A stretch of 64,000 nucleotides of DNA from an uncultured Bacteroidales bacterium (GTDB lineage Bacteria; Bacteroidota; Bacteroidia; Bacteroidales; UBA932), in the NCBI GenBank assembly GCA_934700615.1, contig CAKUXR010000007.1, forward strand, positions 47,076-111,075, read 5' to 3'. Position 1 is the first letter of the stretch, and each line of letters starts with the position of its first letter. Positions 17,287-25,876 of the stretch are shown one piece after another. The notes beneath the pieces are model-generated. The model worked only from the letters and a program-made list of their open reading frames with translations, did no database searches and had not been told where the DNA came from. The position numbers and the translations under genes were made by a program.

Positions 17287-18023
17287 TGCATATGCAGATT
17301 ATTAAACATATACCAAATACAATCACCTCAATGAACCTGATTTCAGGCACTCTTGGGGTGATTTTCACCTTACACGGACGAATAGACATAGCCTTCCCGC
17401 TCATGTTGGCGGCGGCGGGATTTGATTTCTGCGACGGGTTTGCAGCCAGACTTCTGAAAGCATACTCGGAAATCGGGAAAGAACTTGATTCTCTTGCGGA
17501 TATGGTCAGCTTCGGAGTACTTCCGGCCATAATGCTTTACAAGACAATGACAGTTTGCGGAACTTGGGATGTCATCTGTTACGTTCCCCTCGTTCTTGCG
17601 GCTTTCTCCGCATTGAGACTCGCGAAATTCAACATTGATGAACGCCAACACGGAAGTTTCATCGGCCTTGCCACACCGGCGGCTGCAATGATATGCGGTT
17701 CACTTGCATATTATGTGGAACTCTCACCAAATTCATGGCTCAGTTCACTTTGCGGGACATGGTATTTCATCCCTCTTATTGCAGTCATATTGTCTGCTCT
17801 GCTCGTCAGCGAAATACCAATGTTCGCCATGAAGTTCGGTAAGGGTCTGGAAGCTGACAACAAGACGAAGATGCTCCGTACCGGTTTCCTCTCCGGAACT
17901 GTCTGCATCATAGTCGCAGTATTTGTTCTCGGAGCAAACTGGTCGCTTGTTGTCCTGTTCATGTTCCTTTACTATCTTCTGCTGAATCTTGCAGTTTATG
18001 CTGTGGATTTCAAGAGAAAATAG
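17286..18023 (+). CDS. pssA: CDP-diacylglycerol--serine O-phosphatidyltransferase
   Basis: 245 residues with several membrane helices. The CDP-alcohol phosphotransferase signature is complete: DGFAARLLKAYSEIGKELDS, i.e. DG-x2-AR-x8-G-x3-D, followed by x3-D in LADMVSFG. This enzyme joins serine to CDP-diacylglycerol, the first step to phosphatidylethanolamine. The start ATG overlaps the TAA of the peptidase gene by one base (TAATG), so translation is coupled. A strong hairpin lies 10 bp after the stop. A phosphatidylinositol-type substrate is possible but less likely given the serine-synthase-like tail. Confidence 0.88.
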   Translation: MHMQIIKHIPNTITSMNLISGTLGVIFTLHGRIDIAFPLMLAAAGFDFCDGFAARLLKAYSEIGKELDSLADMVSFGVLPAIMLYKTMTVCGTWDVICYVPLVLAAFSALRLAKFNIDERQHGSFIGLATPAAAMICGSLAYYVELSPNSWLSSLCGTWYFIPLIAVILSALLVSEIPMFAMKFGKGLEADNKTKMLRTGFLSGTVCIIVAVFVLGANWSLVVLFMFLYYLLLNLAVYAVDFKRK

Positions 18024-18033
18024 ATAGAAGTCC

Positions 18034-18081
18034 ATATAAAATGAGGGAGGCCATATTACGTTGGTCTCCCTCATTTTATAT
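18034..18081. terminator. Terminator between pssA and rubrerythrin
   Basis: ATATAAAATGAGGGAG (18034-18049) pairs perfectly with CTCCCTCATTTTATAT (18066-18081) across a 16-nt loop. It lies between convergent genes and can serve both directions. Confidence 0.85.
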
Positions 18082-18115
18082 CTGATACATTCCGCAGAAC
18101 ACGGAACAGGATTTT

Positions 18116-18658
18116 CTAATAGTTCTCTGCCTTGATCTGGAAATAGCTCTTAGCGTGCTTGCAGACTGGGCAAACCTCAGGAGCCTTCTTTCCGATTACA
18201 ATGTGGCCGCAGTTTGAGCACTCCCAAATCATATCCTCGTCGCGTGAGAATACGATGCCGCCCTTTACGTTCTCGAGAAGCTTTCTGTAGCGCTCTTCAT
18301 GAGCCTTCTCGATGGCGCCCACTTTCTCAAAGAGGAAAGCTATGTCCTCGAAGCCTTCCTCTTTGGCTGTCTTGGCGAAACCGGCATACATGTCAGTCCA
18401 CTCATAGTTTTCTCCGTTTGCTGCATCCGTAAGATTGGTTGCCGTATCCGGAATTTCGCCGCCATGAAGGAATTTGAACCATATCTTTGCGTGTTCTTTC
18501 TCATTTTTAGCTGTCTCCTCGAAGAGTCTGCCAATCTGGATATATCCCTCCTTGATGGCCTTGGAAGAATAATAGAGATACTTGGTATGAGCCTGAGACT
18601 CACCGGCAAATGCGGTCTGGAGATTCTGCTCAGTTTTCGAGCCTTTCAATTCTGCCAT
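18116..18658 (-). CDS. rbr: Rubrerythrin
   Basis: 180 residues. The ferritin-like four-helix part has the diiron ligand motifs E-x6-Y (in FAGESQAHTKYLYY) and EKEHAKIW, plus a second pair in EKVGAIEKAHEERY. A C-terminal rubredoxin-like domain (about 143-178) binds iron through two Cys pairs in ECSNCG and CPVCKH. Rubrerythrin reduces hydrogen peroxide in anaerobes, with electrons from rubredoxin or NADH-linked carriers. A -7 element lies about 81 bp upstream. It is alone in its direction. An anaerobic lifestyle is supported together with glpABC and bcp. Confidence 0.97.
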   Translation of the reverse strand: MAELKGSKTEQNLQTAFAGESQAHTKYLYYSSKAIKEGYIQIGRLFEETAKNEKEHAKIWFKFLHGGEIPDTATNLTDAANGENYEWTDMYAGFAKTAKEEGFEDIAFLFEKVGAIEKAHEERYRKLLENVKGGIVFSRDEDMIWECSNCGHIVIGKKAPEVCPVCKHAKSYFQIKAENY

Positions 18659-18738
18659 AATACTTGACTTTTAAAAATTAGTGGTCTGTGTAACAGGAAC
18701 TTGATGAATCAGCCTGTCCCAACGACCGTTTTCCATGC

Positions 18739-18746
18739 CAAATATA
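18739..18746 (-). promoter_or_regulatory. -7 element for rubrerythrin
   Basis: Reverse strand TATATTTG matches TAnnTTTG and lies 80 bp upstream of the rubrerythrin start codon. Confidence 0.55.
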
Positions 18747-18759
18747 GTCAAATTTTATG

Positions 18760-18767
18760 TATATTTG
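18760..18767 (+). promoter_or_regulatory. -7 element for the GH25 gene
   Basis: TATATTTG matches TAnnTTTG. It lies 33 bp before the ATG at 18801, and only 9 bp before an alternative ATG at 18777, which makes the downstream start more likely. Confidence 0.55.
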
Positions 18768-18800
18768 AAAACGAAAATGATTTTTGAATTCTCGAACGGT

Positions 18801-19721
18801 ATGGCCAAAGTGAAATCTCCGGATGATATCAAAATACGAAGGGTCAGAAAAACTGATTCATCCAAGTCCGGTTCTGCAGGCCGTTCAGTCAAGCAAAATG
18901 GTCGCAGCAGGAAGAAGGCGGTCAGGAAAAAGACGACCCCTACAAGAAAGAGACACAATAGAAACAAGACATTGATGCTGAGCGGATGGTTTGCTGCGGC
19001 GATCATTTCGGTTCTGGCCATTGTAATCATATTTCTTCATCCGCTGGAGGCCTCATCTGAGACAGGCGCAAAAGTGCCGAGAGGAGACTACAAATATGTC
19101 GTTGACCTGTCACATCACAATCCCGGGCGTATAGTATGGGACTCCTTAAGTGTCATGACTGACAAACATGGTCATACGACAAAGTCCATAAATAAGGCGG
19201 AAAGAATCATTCCGGTATCTTATGTAATACTTAAGGCCAGCGAAGGCATATCATTGAAAGACAAGAATTTCAACAAGAATTGGAAGGCTGCCGGAAAGGC
19301 TGGCTTAGGACGTGGCGCCTATCATTTTTTCAGGACTTCCAAGAGTCCTGAGGTTCAGGCCAGGAATTTTATCAATGCTGCCGGACGTATAAGAGAAAGC
19401 GACCTTCCGCCGATTCTTGACATTGAAACTACACACAAAGGTTATACGAAAGACCAGATCAATGCAGCAGCATTGACCTGGCTCAAGATTGTTGGAGAGC
19501 ACTATGGGCGTGCTCCTATAGTTTATTCTTCCGAGGCTTACATCAGGGATATCCTTAGCGACAAGATAAGGGAGAACTACCCTCTCTGGATAGCCAGGTA
19601 CCGGTTTTTCCCTCCTGACCGCGAAGACTGGGCCATTTGGCAATTCACAGACAAAGCCGTAGTCTATGGCATAGACGGACTTGTCGATCTGAATGTGATG
19701 AAGCCGGACTTTACTGAATAG
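18801..19721 (+). CDS. Membrane-anchored GH25 lysozyme-like hydrolase
   Basis: About 306 residues from the ATG at 18801. The frame is open further upstream (18735), but the -7 element at 18760-18767 argues against that start; 18777 is possible. About 65 strongly basic residues (Lys/Arg-rich, KKAVRKKTTPTRKRHNRNK) precede one membrane helix (GWFAAAIISVLAIVIIFL). The GH25 domain follows with YVVDLSHHNPG (first catalytic Asp), LPPILDIETTHKG (Asp and Glu), and AIWQFTDKAVVYGIDGLVDL at the end. GH25 enzymes cut the beta-1,4 bond between MurNAc and GlcNAc. The topology predicts a cytoplasmic basic tail and a periplasmic enzyme. Confidence 0.88.
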   Translation: MAKVKSPDDIKIRRVRKTDSSKSGSAGRSVKQNGRSRKKAVRKKTTPTRKRHNRNKTLMLSGWFAAAIISVLAIVIIFLHPLEASSETGAKVPRGDYKYVVDLSHHNPGRIVWDSLSVMTDKHGHTTKSINKAERIIPVSYVILKASEGISLKDKNFNKNWKAAGKAGLGRGAYHFFRTSKSPEVQARNFINAAGRIRESDLPPILDIETTHKGYTKDQINAAALTWLKIVGEHYGRAPIVYSSEAYIRDILSDKIRENYPLWIARYRFFPPDREDWAIWQFTDKAVVYGIDGLVDLNVMKPDFTE

Positions 19722-19742
19722 ACTTCCTGATAGTGTTGTCCG

Positions 19743-20960
19743 CTAGAAGTCTGTCTCGAAACTCTGTGCAAGACCACCTTCGCTGGTCTCCTTATAGAGG
19801 GACGGAATATCATGTCCAGTACGTTTCAGAACCTCTACTACCCTGTCGAATGAAACCCGATGCTTGCCGTCTGAGAATGAGGCATACAGGTTTGCATCCA
19901 ATGCGCGCGTAGCGGCAAAAGCGTTTCTTTCAATGCAAGGAATCTGCACAAGACCGCAAACCGGATCGCATGTCATTCCAAGGTGATGTTCGAGAGCCAT
20001 TTCTGCGGCATATTCTATCTGGGAAGGACTGCCGCCGAACAATTGGCATGCAGCAGCCGCTGCCATTGCACATGCCACGCCGACCTCACCCTGACAGCCT
20101 ACGTCGGCTCCGGAAATCGATGCGTTGCGTTTAACGACATTACCGATGATTCCGGCTGTGGCCAATGCGTGCAGCATTTTGGTGTCGCTGAACTCATGAC
20201 CTTTCTGCATGTGGTACAGAACGCCCGGGACAACACCACTGGCTCCGCAGGTAGGAGCCGTCACGATTTTTCCTCCAGACGCATTTTCTTCACTGACTGC
20301 CAATGCATATGCATATACAAGACCTCTCGTCTGAAGGGATTTCTTGTATCCAGTCGCTTTCACGTAATATGTGGGGGCCTTACGTGCCAGATTGAGCGGT
20401 CCCGGAAGAACACCTTCATGCTCGATACCTCTTTCCACTGCGTCCTTCATGGCAGACCAGATTTCCATCAGATAATCCCAGATTGACTCACCTTCACACA
20501 TCTCAACATACTCCCAGTAGTTTCTTCCCTTCTCCTCGCACCAGTTCATGATGTCTGTAAGACGCTCCAGATCATAGACATCGTTCTCTGTCTCGAATCT
20601 GTCGCCGCTGGCTTTGCCCTCTGACAATGCTCCCCCACCGATGCTATATACAGTCCAGTCTCCTGTAATATTCTTATTCTCATCCAAAGACTTGAAATTC
20701 ATGCCGTTAGGATGGAATGGAAGGAAAACTGACGGCTTCCAGACAAGTTCCACCGGTGCAACCTGCTTCAACTCATCTTTTATGGCAACGTCGGTCATAT
20801 GTCCTTTGCCGGTAGCAGCAAGGCTTCCGTAAAGAGTGACCTGGAATGATTTCGCATCCCTGTGCTCGCTTGAAAAAATCTGCGCTGCTCTCATCGGACC
20901 CATTGTGTGGCTGCTGGACGGGCCTCGGCCTATTTTGAATAATTCTCTGAGAGATTTCAT
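19743..20960 (-). CDS. sdaA: L-serine ammonia-lyase, iron-sulfur type, single chain
   Basis: 405 residues, with the beta and alpha parts fused in one chain. The start has the substrate motif FKIGRGPSSSHTMGPMRAA. The [4Fe-4S] cysteines are in TCGASGVV, VGCQGEVG and TCDPVCGLVQ(IPC), with the ERNAFAA block. It converts L-serine to pyruvate and ammonia. It lies 12 bp downstream of the aromatic amino acid lyase gene in the same direction, so the two deaminating enzymes probably share a transcript. The 3' end converges on the GH25 gene with a 21-bp gap. Confidence 0.96.
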   Translation of the reverse strand: MKSLRELFKIGRGPSSSHTMGPMRAAQIFSSEHRDAKSFQVTLYGSLAATGKGHMTDVAIKDELKQVAPVELVWKPSVFLPFHPNGMNFKSLDENKNITGDWTVYSIGGGALSEGKASGDRFETENDVYDLERLTDIMNWCEEKGRNYWEYVEMCEGESIWDYLMEIWSAMKDAVERGIEHEGVLPGPLNLARKAPTYYVKATGYKKSLQTRGLVYAYALAVSEENASGGKIVTAPTCGASGVVPGVLYHMQKGHEFSDTKMLHALATAGIIGNVVKRNASISGADVGCQGEVGVACAMAAAAACQLFGGSPSQIEYAAEMALEHHLGMTCDPVCGLVQIPCIERNAFAATRALDANLYASFSDGKHRVSFDRVVEVLKRTGHDIPSLYKETSEGGLAQSFETDF

Positions 20961-20972
20961 GTTCGAATTATA

Positions 20973-22508
20973 TTAATTTAGATTTACTGGTGAAGATTCC
21001 AACAATATAGCCTGTAAAGCCTTGATTTCCTTGTATTTAGGTGTGTCCTCCCTGAATGCCGGAACAATCTGGCGCACCTTGTCGTACATCGCCTTTGTGG
21101 CTTGGGCAAGTTTCTCTGCCACACCCAGACAATCAACTGCCTGAACCAATGCCATGAGATGTATTGCCATCACCTGGCTGCAATTCTCTATCACCGTGCG
21201 GCAGAGAAGCGCGGAGTTGGTACCCATGCTCACAATATCCTGATTGTCATTGTTGTTGGGAATTGAATGGACATACATCGGATTAGACAAAGTCTGGCTT
21301 TCAGCTGTCGTAGATGTGGCAGTGAACTGTGAAGCCTGAAGGCCATAATTCAGGCCGAGCACACCCATATTGACAAACGGAGGAAGTATTCCATTGATTC
21401 TGTCATGGAACAGGTAATTCATCTGACGTTCCGCGAGCATTGTCATCTTGGTCACAGCAATCTTCAGCTTGTCCATCTCGAATGAGATATAGTCTCCATG
21501 GAAATTGCCGCCGTGAATGACATTCTGCGAGTCCATATCGACGATCGGATTGTCATCGACGGAATTGACCTCGTCTTCGATAACCTGTCCGGCATTCATC
21601 AATGTCTCATATACGGGACCGAGGATCTGCGGTACACAGCGGAGTGAGTAATATGGCTGGACTTTCTGCTTGAATACCTGCTCTCCCGATTTGTGGAAGA
21701 GCTCTATCTTTCTGTTTCTCAGCATTTTGCTGCCTTCTGACATGGATCTCATGAGTTCCGCTATCTTAATCTGTCCAGGGTGATGCTTGAGTCCGTTAAG
21801 AATCTCTGACATGAAATCATCATAAGAGGATGCGATTTCATTCATCATCACAGAACACAATGTCTCCCATCCAAGCAGGCGTTCCGCCAGAATGTAGTTC
21901 ACTGTGCCGATACCGGTCATCACTGCCGTGCCGTTGGTCACTGCAAGTCCCTCACGGATATGCATTTCCAGAGGCTTGAGACCATTTTCAGCCAACACTT
22001 CGCCTGCCGGGCGGATTCTTCCGCCATACGACACTTCGCCTTCGCCTATCAATGTCAATGCTATATGTGCAAGCTGCACCAGATCTCCGCTGGCACCTAC
22101 GCTGCCGTGACGTGGAACAACAGGGAAAATTCCCCTGTTTATGAATTCCACAAGAAGGTCAATGAGGGAGACATGAACTCCTGAATGTCCCTCCAGGAAT
22201 GTCATGAGACGGGACAACATGGCGGCCTTCACGCAGATATCCGGAAGTCTTTCTCCTGCACCTGTCGAATGGCTACGTATAATGTTGTACTGCAACTCCT
22301 TAAGGTGGCCATCTTCAATTCTCCACTGGGCCATAGGTCCGAACCCGGTATTGATGCCGTATATGACTTTGTCTTTCGAGAATTCCTCCAGAAAATCATA
22401 ACTGGCTATGACTTGGTTCCGAAGTTTTTCAGAAACCTTTACAGTCTCACCTTCATATAGGATTTGTTCCATTTCGCGGAGTGTCAGCCGCTCATTGATT
22501 TCTAACAT
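20973..22508 (-). CDS. hutH: Aromatic amino acid (histidine-type) ammonia-lyase
   Basis: 511 residues. The tripeptide Ala139-Ser140-Gly141 in GSVGASGDLVQLAHIA forms the MIO cofactor, and Tyr50 in YGINTGFG is the expected base. The pair Ser79-His80 in IIRSHSTGAG sits at the position where histidine lyases have SH, tyrosine lyases HL and phenylalanine lyases FL; I therefore favour histidine as substrate, giving urocanate. The VQ after ASGDL is unlike the usual AP. No hutU, hutI or ftcD is nearby, so it is an orphan in this window. The symbol should be held loosely. Confidence 0.82.
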   Translation of the reverse strand: MLEINERLTLREMEQILYEGETVKVSEKLRNQVIASYDFLEEFSKDKVIYGINTGFGPMAQWRIEDGHLKELQYNIIRSHSTGAGERLPDICVKAAMLSRLMTFLEGHSGVHVSLIDLLVEFINRGIFPVVPRHGSVGASGDLVQLAHIALTLIGEGEVSYGGRIRPAGEVLAENGLKPLEMHIREGLAVTNGTAVMTGIGTVNYILAERLLGWETLCSVMMNEIASSYDDFMSEILNGLKHHPGQIKIAELMRSMSEGSKMLRNRKIELFHKSGEQVFKQKVQPYYSLRCVPQILGPVYETLMNAGQVIEDEVNSVDDNPIVDMDSQNVIHGGNFHGDYISFEMDKLKIAVTKMTMLAERQMNYLFHDRINGILPPFVNMGVLGLNYGLQASQFTATSTTAESQTLSNPMYVHSIPNNNDNQDIVSMGTNSALLCRTVIENCSQVMAIHLMALVQAVDCLGVAEKLAQATKAMYDKVRQIVPAFREDTPKYKEIKALQAILLESSPVNLN

Positions 22509-22527
22509 TGCAATCTGTTTTATCTCG

Positions 22528-22557
22528 CAAATTTACTCATAAATAGGCAAGCGGCAA
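22528..22557 (-). promoter_or_regulatory. Promoter of the ammonia-lyase/sdaA pair
   Basis: Reverse strand TTG (22555-22557), 19-bp spacer, TAAATTTG (22528-22535). It fits the Bacteroidota -33/-7 pattern and starts about 20 bp upstream of the lyase ATG. Confidence 0.65.
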
Positions 22558-22607
22558 AAAATATGTCATCTCATATCGCACAGACTCCGATATCTGTCGG
22601 CATTGAC

Positions 22608-22640
22608 AAAAAAATAGCGGCCAGACAGATGTCTGACCGC
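22608..22640 (-). terminator. Rho-independent terminator of gapA
   Basis: On the reverse strand a 10-bp stem (22631-22640 with 22617-22626, one G-U pair, 4-nt loop) is followed by TATTTTTTTG. It sits 26 bp after the gapA stop. Confidence 0.9.
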
Positions 22641-22665
22641 AACTTATATGTTATTTCAAGTAAAA

Positions 22666-23664
22666 TTACTTAGAAATTACACGTGCCATCTCGAGGACTT
22701 TGTTAGAGTAACCCCACTCGTTGTCGTACCAAGAGCAAACCTTTACGAATGTACCGTCGAGCTGGATACCTGCCTTCTCATCGAAGATAGAAGTGTGAGG
22801 ATCGTTACGGAAGTCAGTAGAAACGACAGCCTCGTTGGTGTATCCGAGGATACCCTTGAGCTCGCCCTCTGAAGCCTCTTTCATAGCTGCGCAGATTTCC
22901 TCATATGTGCACTCTTTCTTGAGCTCTACAGTAAGGTCAACGAAAGATACGTCAGATGTAGGAACACGGAGAGACATACCTGTAAGTTTGCCATTGAGCT
23001 GAGGAAGAACTTTACCTACAGCCTTAGCAGCACCTGTTGAAGAAGGGATGATGTTCTCGAGGATACCACGACCACCTCTCCAGTCCTTCTTTGAAGGTCC
23101 GTCAACGGTCTTCTGAGTAGCGGTAGCAGCGTGAACAGTAGTCATGAGACCACGTACGATACCGAATTTCTCATCGAGAACCTTGGAGATAGGAGCAAGG
23201 CAGTTTGTGGTGCAAGATGCATTTGAGATAATGTCCTGACCAGCATATGTCTTGTCATTGACACCATATACGAACATTGGAGTAGCGTCCTTTGAAGGAG
23301 CTGACATGATGACTTTCTTAGCACCAGCCTCGATGTGCTTGCGAGCTTTCTCATCTGTAAGGAAGAGACCTGTTGACTCAACAACTACATCAGCGCCAAC
23401 CTCGTTCCATTTAAGGTTTGCTGGGTCCATCTCAGCGGTGAGGCGGATCTTTTTGCCGTTAACGATAAGAGTATTTCCCTCTACAGAAACTTCGCCCTTG
23501 AATGCTCCGTGAACTGAGTCAAATTTGAGCATGTAAGCAAGATACTCTGGATCGAGAAGATCGTTGATACCTACAACTTCGATGTCATTTGCGAAGTTTT
23601 CTACAGCAGCACGGAATACCATACGACCGATACGGCCAAATCCGTTAATACCAAGTTTTACCAT
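22666..23664 (-). CDS. gapA: Glyceraldehyde-3-phosphate dehydrogenase, type I
   Basis: 332 residues from the ATG at 23664. An NAD-binding start (GINGFGRIGRMVFRA) and the catalytic Cys151 in SNASCTTNCLAPI are present. The NAD-specificity region VGINDLLDP has Asp after the second strand, which favours NAD. It catalyses the glycolytic oxidation of glyceraldehyde-3-phosphate. Its codon choice is strongly biased (for instance many GGT, GTA, CTT/CTC in-frame), as in highly expressed genes. It has its own terminator and -7 element, and is divergent from surE. Confidence 0.98.
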   Translation of the reverse strand: MVKLGINGFGRIGRMVFRAAVENFANDIEVVGINDLLDPEYLAYMLKFDSVHGAFKGEVSVEGNTLIVNGKKIRLTAEMDPANLKWNEVGADVVVESTGLFLTDEKARKHIEAGAKKVIMSAPSKDATPMFVYGVNDKTYAGQDIISNASCTTNCLAPISKVLDEKFGIVRGLMTTVHAATATQKTVDGPSKKDWRGGRGILENIIPSSTGAAKAVGKVLPQLNGKLTGMSLRVPTSDVSFVDLTVELKKECTYEEICAAMKEASEGELKGILGYTNEAVVSTDFRNDPHTSIFDEKAGIQLDGTFVKVCSWYDNEWGYSNKVLEMARVISK

Positions 23665-23727
23665 TGTTAACAAATTTTATTTAAGTTAAACTTATTTCGT
23701 TTTTTACTTCTCTCTACAAAAACGGTG

Positions 23728-23735
23728 CAAAAATA
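23728..23735 (-). promoter_or_regulatory. -7 element for gapA
   Basis: Reverse strand TATTTTTG matches TAnnTTTG, 63 bp upstream of the gapA start codon. Confidence 0.6.
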
Positions 23736-23758
23736 AGCCAAAAATTTTAATATTTACC

Positions 23759-23766
23759 TATCTTTG
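23759..23766 (+). promoter_or_regulatory. -7 element for surE
   Basis: TATCTTTG matches TAnnTTTG. It lies 40 bp upstream of the preferred ATG at 23807; an ATG at 23780 is only 13 bp away. Confidence 0.65.
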
Positions 23767-23806
23767 TGAAGAAATTTGAATGCAGCAACAAACTATATCG
23801 TTTAAT

Positions 23807-24649
23807 ATGAATATATTGATTACCAATGATGACGGATATTCTGCCAAAGGCATACATGTCTTGGCAGAAATAATGTGTCAATTTGGCAATGTCACTGTCA
23901 TTGCCCCTAAAAAACACCAGTCAGGAATGAGCATGGCAGTATCCCTTGGCCTGAAACAAATCGCATATAAGGAACTCCCGGAAGAAAAACCCGGGACATG
24001 GGCGTATCTGGATGCGACTCCTGCAAGTTGCGTGAAATATGGTTTGAACGTTCCGTTTCTGGAGAAGTTTCCCGATGTGGTCGTCAGCGGTATCAACCAT
24101 GGTTCCAATGCTGCCTCTGCTGCATGTTATTCCGGTACTCTCGGAGCTGCAGAAGAAGCAGCATTGAACGGAATACCTGCCATCGGTGTTTCACTTGATA
24201 CCATCAATCCCGAAGCGGACTTTTCCGCTGTCCGCAAGTTTTTCCCTGATATCTTCAGGAAACTTATGGAGAACATGACTTTAGATCCGGGCATTTTCTA
24301 TAATGTGAACTTTCCGAATATTCCTGCGGAACAGATAAAAGGTATCCGTGTCGGACATCAGGGTATGGGAAGGTGGGTTCGTGAATTCCGCGAATGGGAT
24401 CCTTCAATATATAGGAAGTATGGCATTACACCGGAAGACCTTGGACAGAGTTCATCTCCAAAACTTGAACCGGGAGAGAAACTCTACATGATGGTAGGAG
24501 ATTTCCTCGACGATGACCGGAACGACAGTCGTGCTGACCACCGGATCATGAATGACGGTTATATATCGATAGTGCCTGACAATCTTGATTCGACCGACTA
24601 TGAGGAAGCCAAACGACTTGGAAAGGCCGGCTTTGACATTGACTTTTAA
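23807..24649 (+). CDS. surE: 5'/3'-nucleotidase SurE
   Basis: 280 residues from the ATG at 23807 (MNILITNDDGYSAKG). SurE metal ligands are the Asp8-Asp9 pair in TNDDG, Ser in HQSGMSMA and Asn in SGINHGSNAA. The conserved ACYSGTLGAAEEAALNGIPA loop follows. SurE is a metal-dependent phosphatase acting on nucleoside monophosphates and related compounds, usually needed in stationary phase. It is followed by lpxB after 45 bp, and the two likely form a short operon. Confidence 0.95.
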   Translation: MNILITNDDGYSAKGIHVLAEIMCQFGNVTVIAPKKHQSGMSMAVSLGLKQIAYKELPEEKPGTWAYLDATPASCVKYGLNVPFLEKFPDVVVSGINHGSNAASAACYSGTLGAAEEAALNGIPAIGVSLDTINPEADFSAVRKFFPDIFRKLMENMTLDPGIFYNVNFPNIPAEQIKGIRVGHQGMGRWVREFREWDPSIYRKYGITPEDLGQSSSPKLEPGEKLYMMVGDFLDDDRNDSRADHRIMNDGYISIVPDNLDSTDYEEAKRLGKAGFDIDF

Positions 24650-24694
24650 AATTGTGGTTTCGCGGATGCGAAGACTGTATAACATTGACAAGTA

Positions 24695-25855
24695 ATGAAA
24701 TACTATATCATTGCCGGTGAAGCTTCCGGCGATTTGCACGGGTCTAATCTGATGAAGGGGCTTTATCAGGAGGACCCTGAGGCGGATGTCCGTTTTTGGG
24801 GAGGAGATTTGATGGACGGTGTGTATAAGGCGCACCAGAATGGCACCGGACTCGTGCAGGATTATAAAGACGGGGCGATCATCGGTTTTGTGCAGGTTCT
24901 CATGAAGGCGCGTACCTATATGGGGCGTTTCAAGCGTTGTTTTGAGGACATTTCCGCATGGAATCCGGATGTGGTCATACTCATAGACTATCCCGGATTC
25001 AATTTCAGGGTGGCTGAATGGGCACATAAGAAAGGTTTCCGCGTATATTATTACATTGCGCCTAAGGTTTGGGCCTCCCGTGAGGGGCGAATCAAGAAAC
25101 TGAAGGCCTATGTGGACAAGCTTTTCATCGTTTTCCCTTTCGAAATACCTTATTTTACAAAAAAAGGCGTTGACTTCATATATAAGGGAAATCCTCTCAT
25201 TGATGCCATTGACAATTCTCCTTTGCTGAAGGAGAGCCGCGAGGAATTTCTCGACCGCAACAAATTGGAGGCCAGGCCGATAATCGCACTCATGGCAGGT
25301 TCCAGGTCGGGTGAGATTTCGTCAATGATGCCTGTATTCATGGAGTTTGCTGACAAGATGCGCGCACTCCCCCGCTACAAGGATTATCAATTTGTCGTTG
25401 CCGCGGCTCCGTCCAGGTCAATGTCAGATTACAGTTCTTATATAGGCGGCAGGGAGTCTTATGTCAAGGTCGTTTTCGGACAGAGCTATGCCGTCCTGCG
25501 TCATGCAGAGGCTGCCGTCGTCAATTCCGGAACGGCATCTCTCGAGACTGCATTGATAGGTACACCTCAGGTCGTTGCCTATAAGGGTGCCGAGATTAAC
25601 TTTTTGATAGCCAAACAGATAATAAAAATCAAATATATCAGCCTTGGAAATCTGATACTGAACAGAACATGTTTCAGGGAGCTCCTCCAGTTCTATTTTA
25701 CACCTGAGAATGTACTAGAGGAAGTAATCAGAATGATAGAAGATACCGAGTATCGTGAGACAATGCTGGCGGGATATCAGGAAATCCGCGTTGCTCTGGG
25801 AGGAAGAGGAGCTTCTGCTGCTGTTGCCAAGGCAATGATAAAGGACATGCGTTAA
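24695..25855 (+). CDS. lpxB: Lipid-A-disaccharide synthase
   Basis: 386 residues, GT19 glycosyltransferase. The start KYYIIAGEASGDLHGSNLM and later blocks (DYPGFNFRVAEWAHKKG, YYIAPKVWASREGRIKK, LMAGSRSGEIS) match LpxB closely. It joins UDP-2,3-diacylglucosamine and lipid X to make the lipid A disaccharide at the inner membrane. Together with the KDO-phosphatase gene it shows a normal Gram-negative LPS pathway. Neighbours: surE upstream, SulP transporter 21 bp downstream. Confidence 0.96.
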   Translation: MKYYIIAGEASGDLHGSNLMKGLYQEDPEADVRFWGGDLMDGVYKAHQNGTGLVQDYKDGAIIGFVQVLMKARTYMGRFKRCFEDISAWNPDVVILIDYPGFNFRVAEWAHKKGFRVYYYIAPKVWASREGRIKKLKAYVDKLFIVFPFEIPYFTKKGVDFIYKGNPLIDAIDNSPLLKESREEFLDRNKLEARPIIALMAGSRSGEISSMMPVFMEFADKMRALPRYKDYQFVVAAAPSRSMSDYSSYIGGRESYVKVVFGQSYAVLRHAEAAVVNSGTASLETALIGTPQVVAYKGAEINFLIAKQIIKIKYISLGNLILNRTCFRELLQFYFTPENVLEEVIRMIEDTEYRETMLAGYQEIRVALGGRGASAAVAKAMIKDMR

Positions 25856-25876
25856 TACATGGTAATATAATTCAAT

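Noticed and set aside
20973..22508. Histidine utilisation (hut) operon
   Set aside because: Only the ammonia-lyase is present; the other hut genes are missing from the window.
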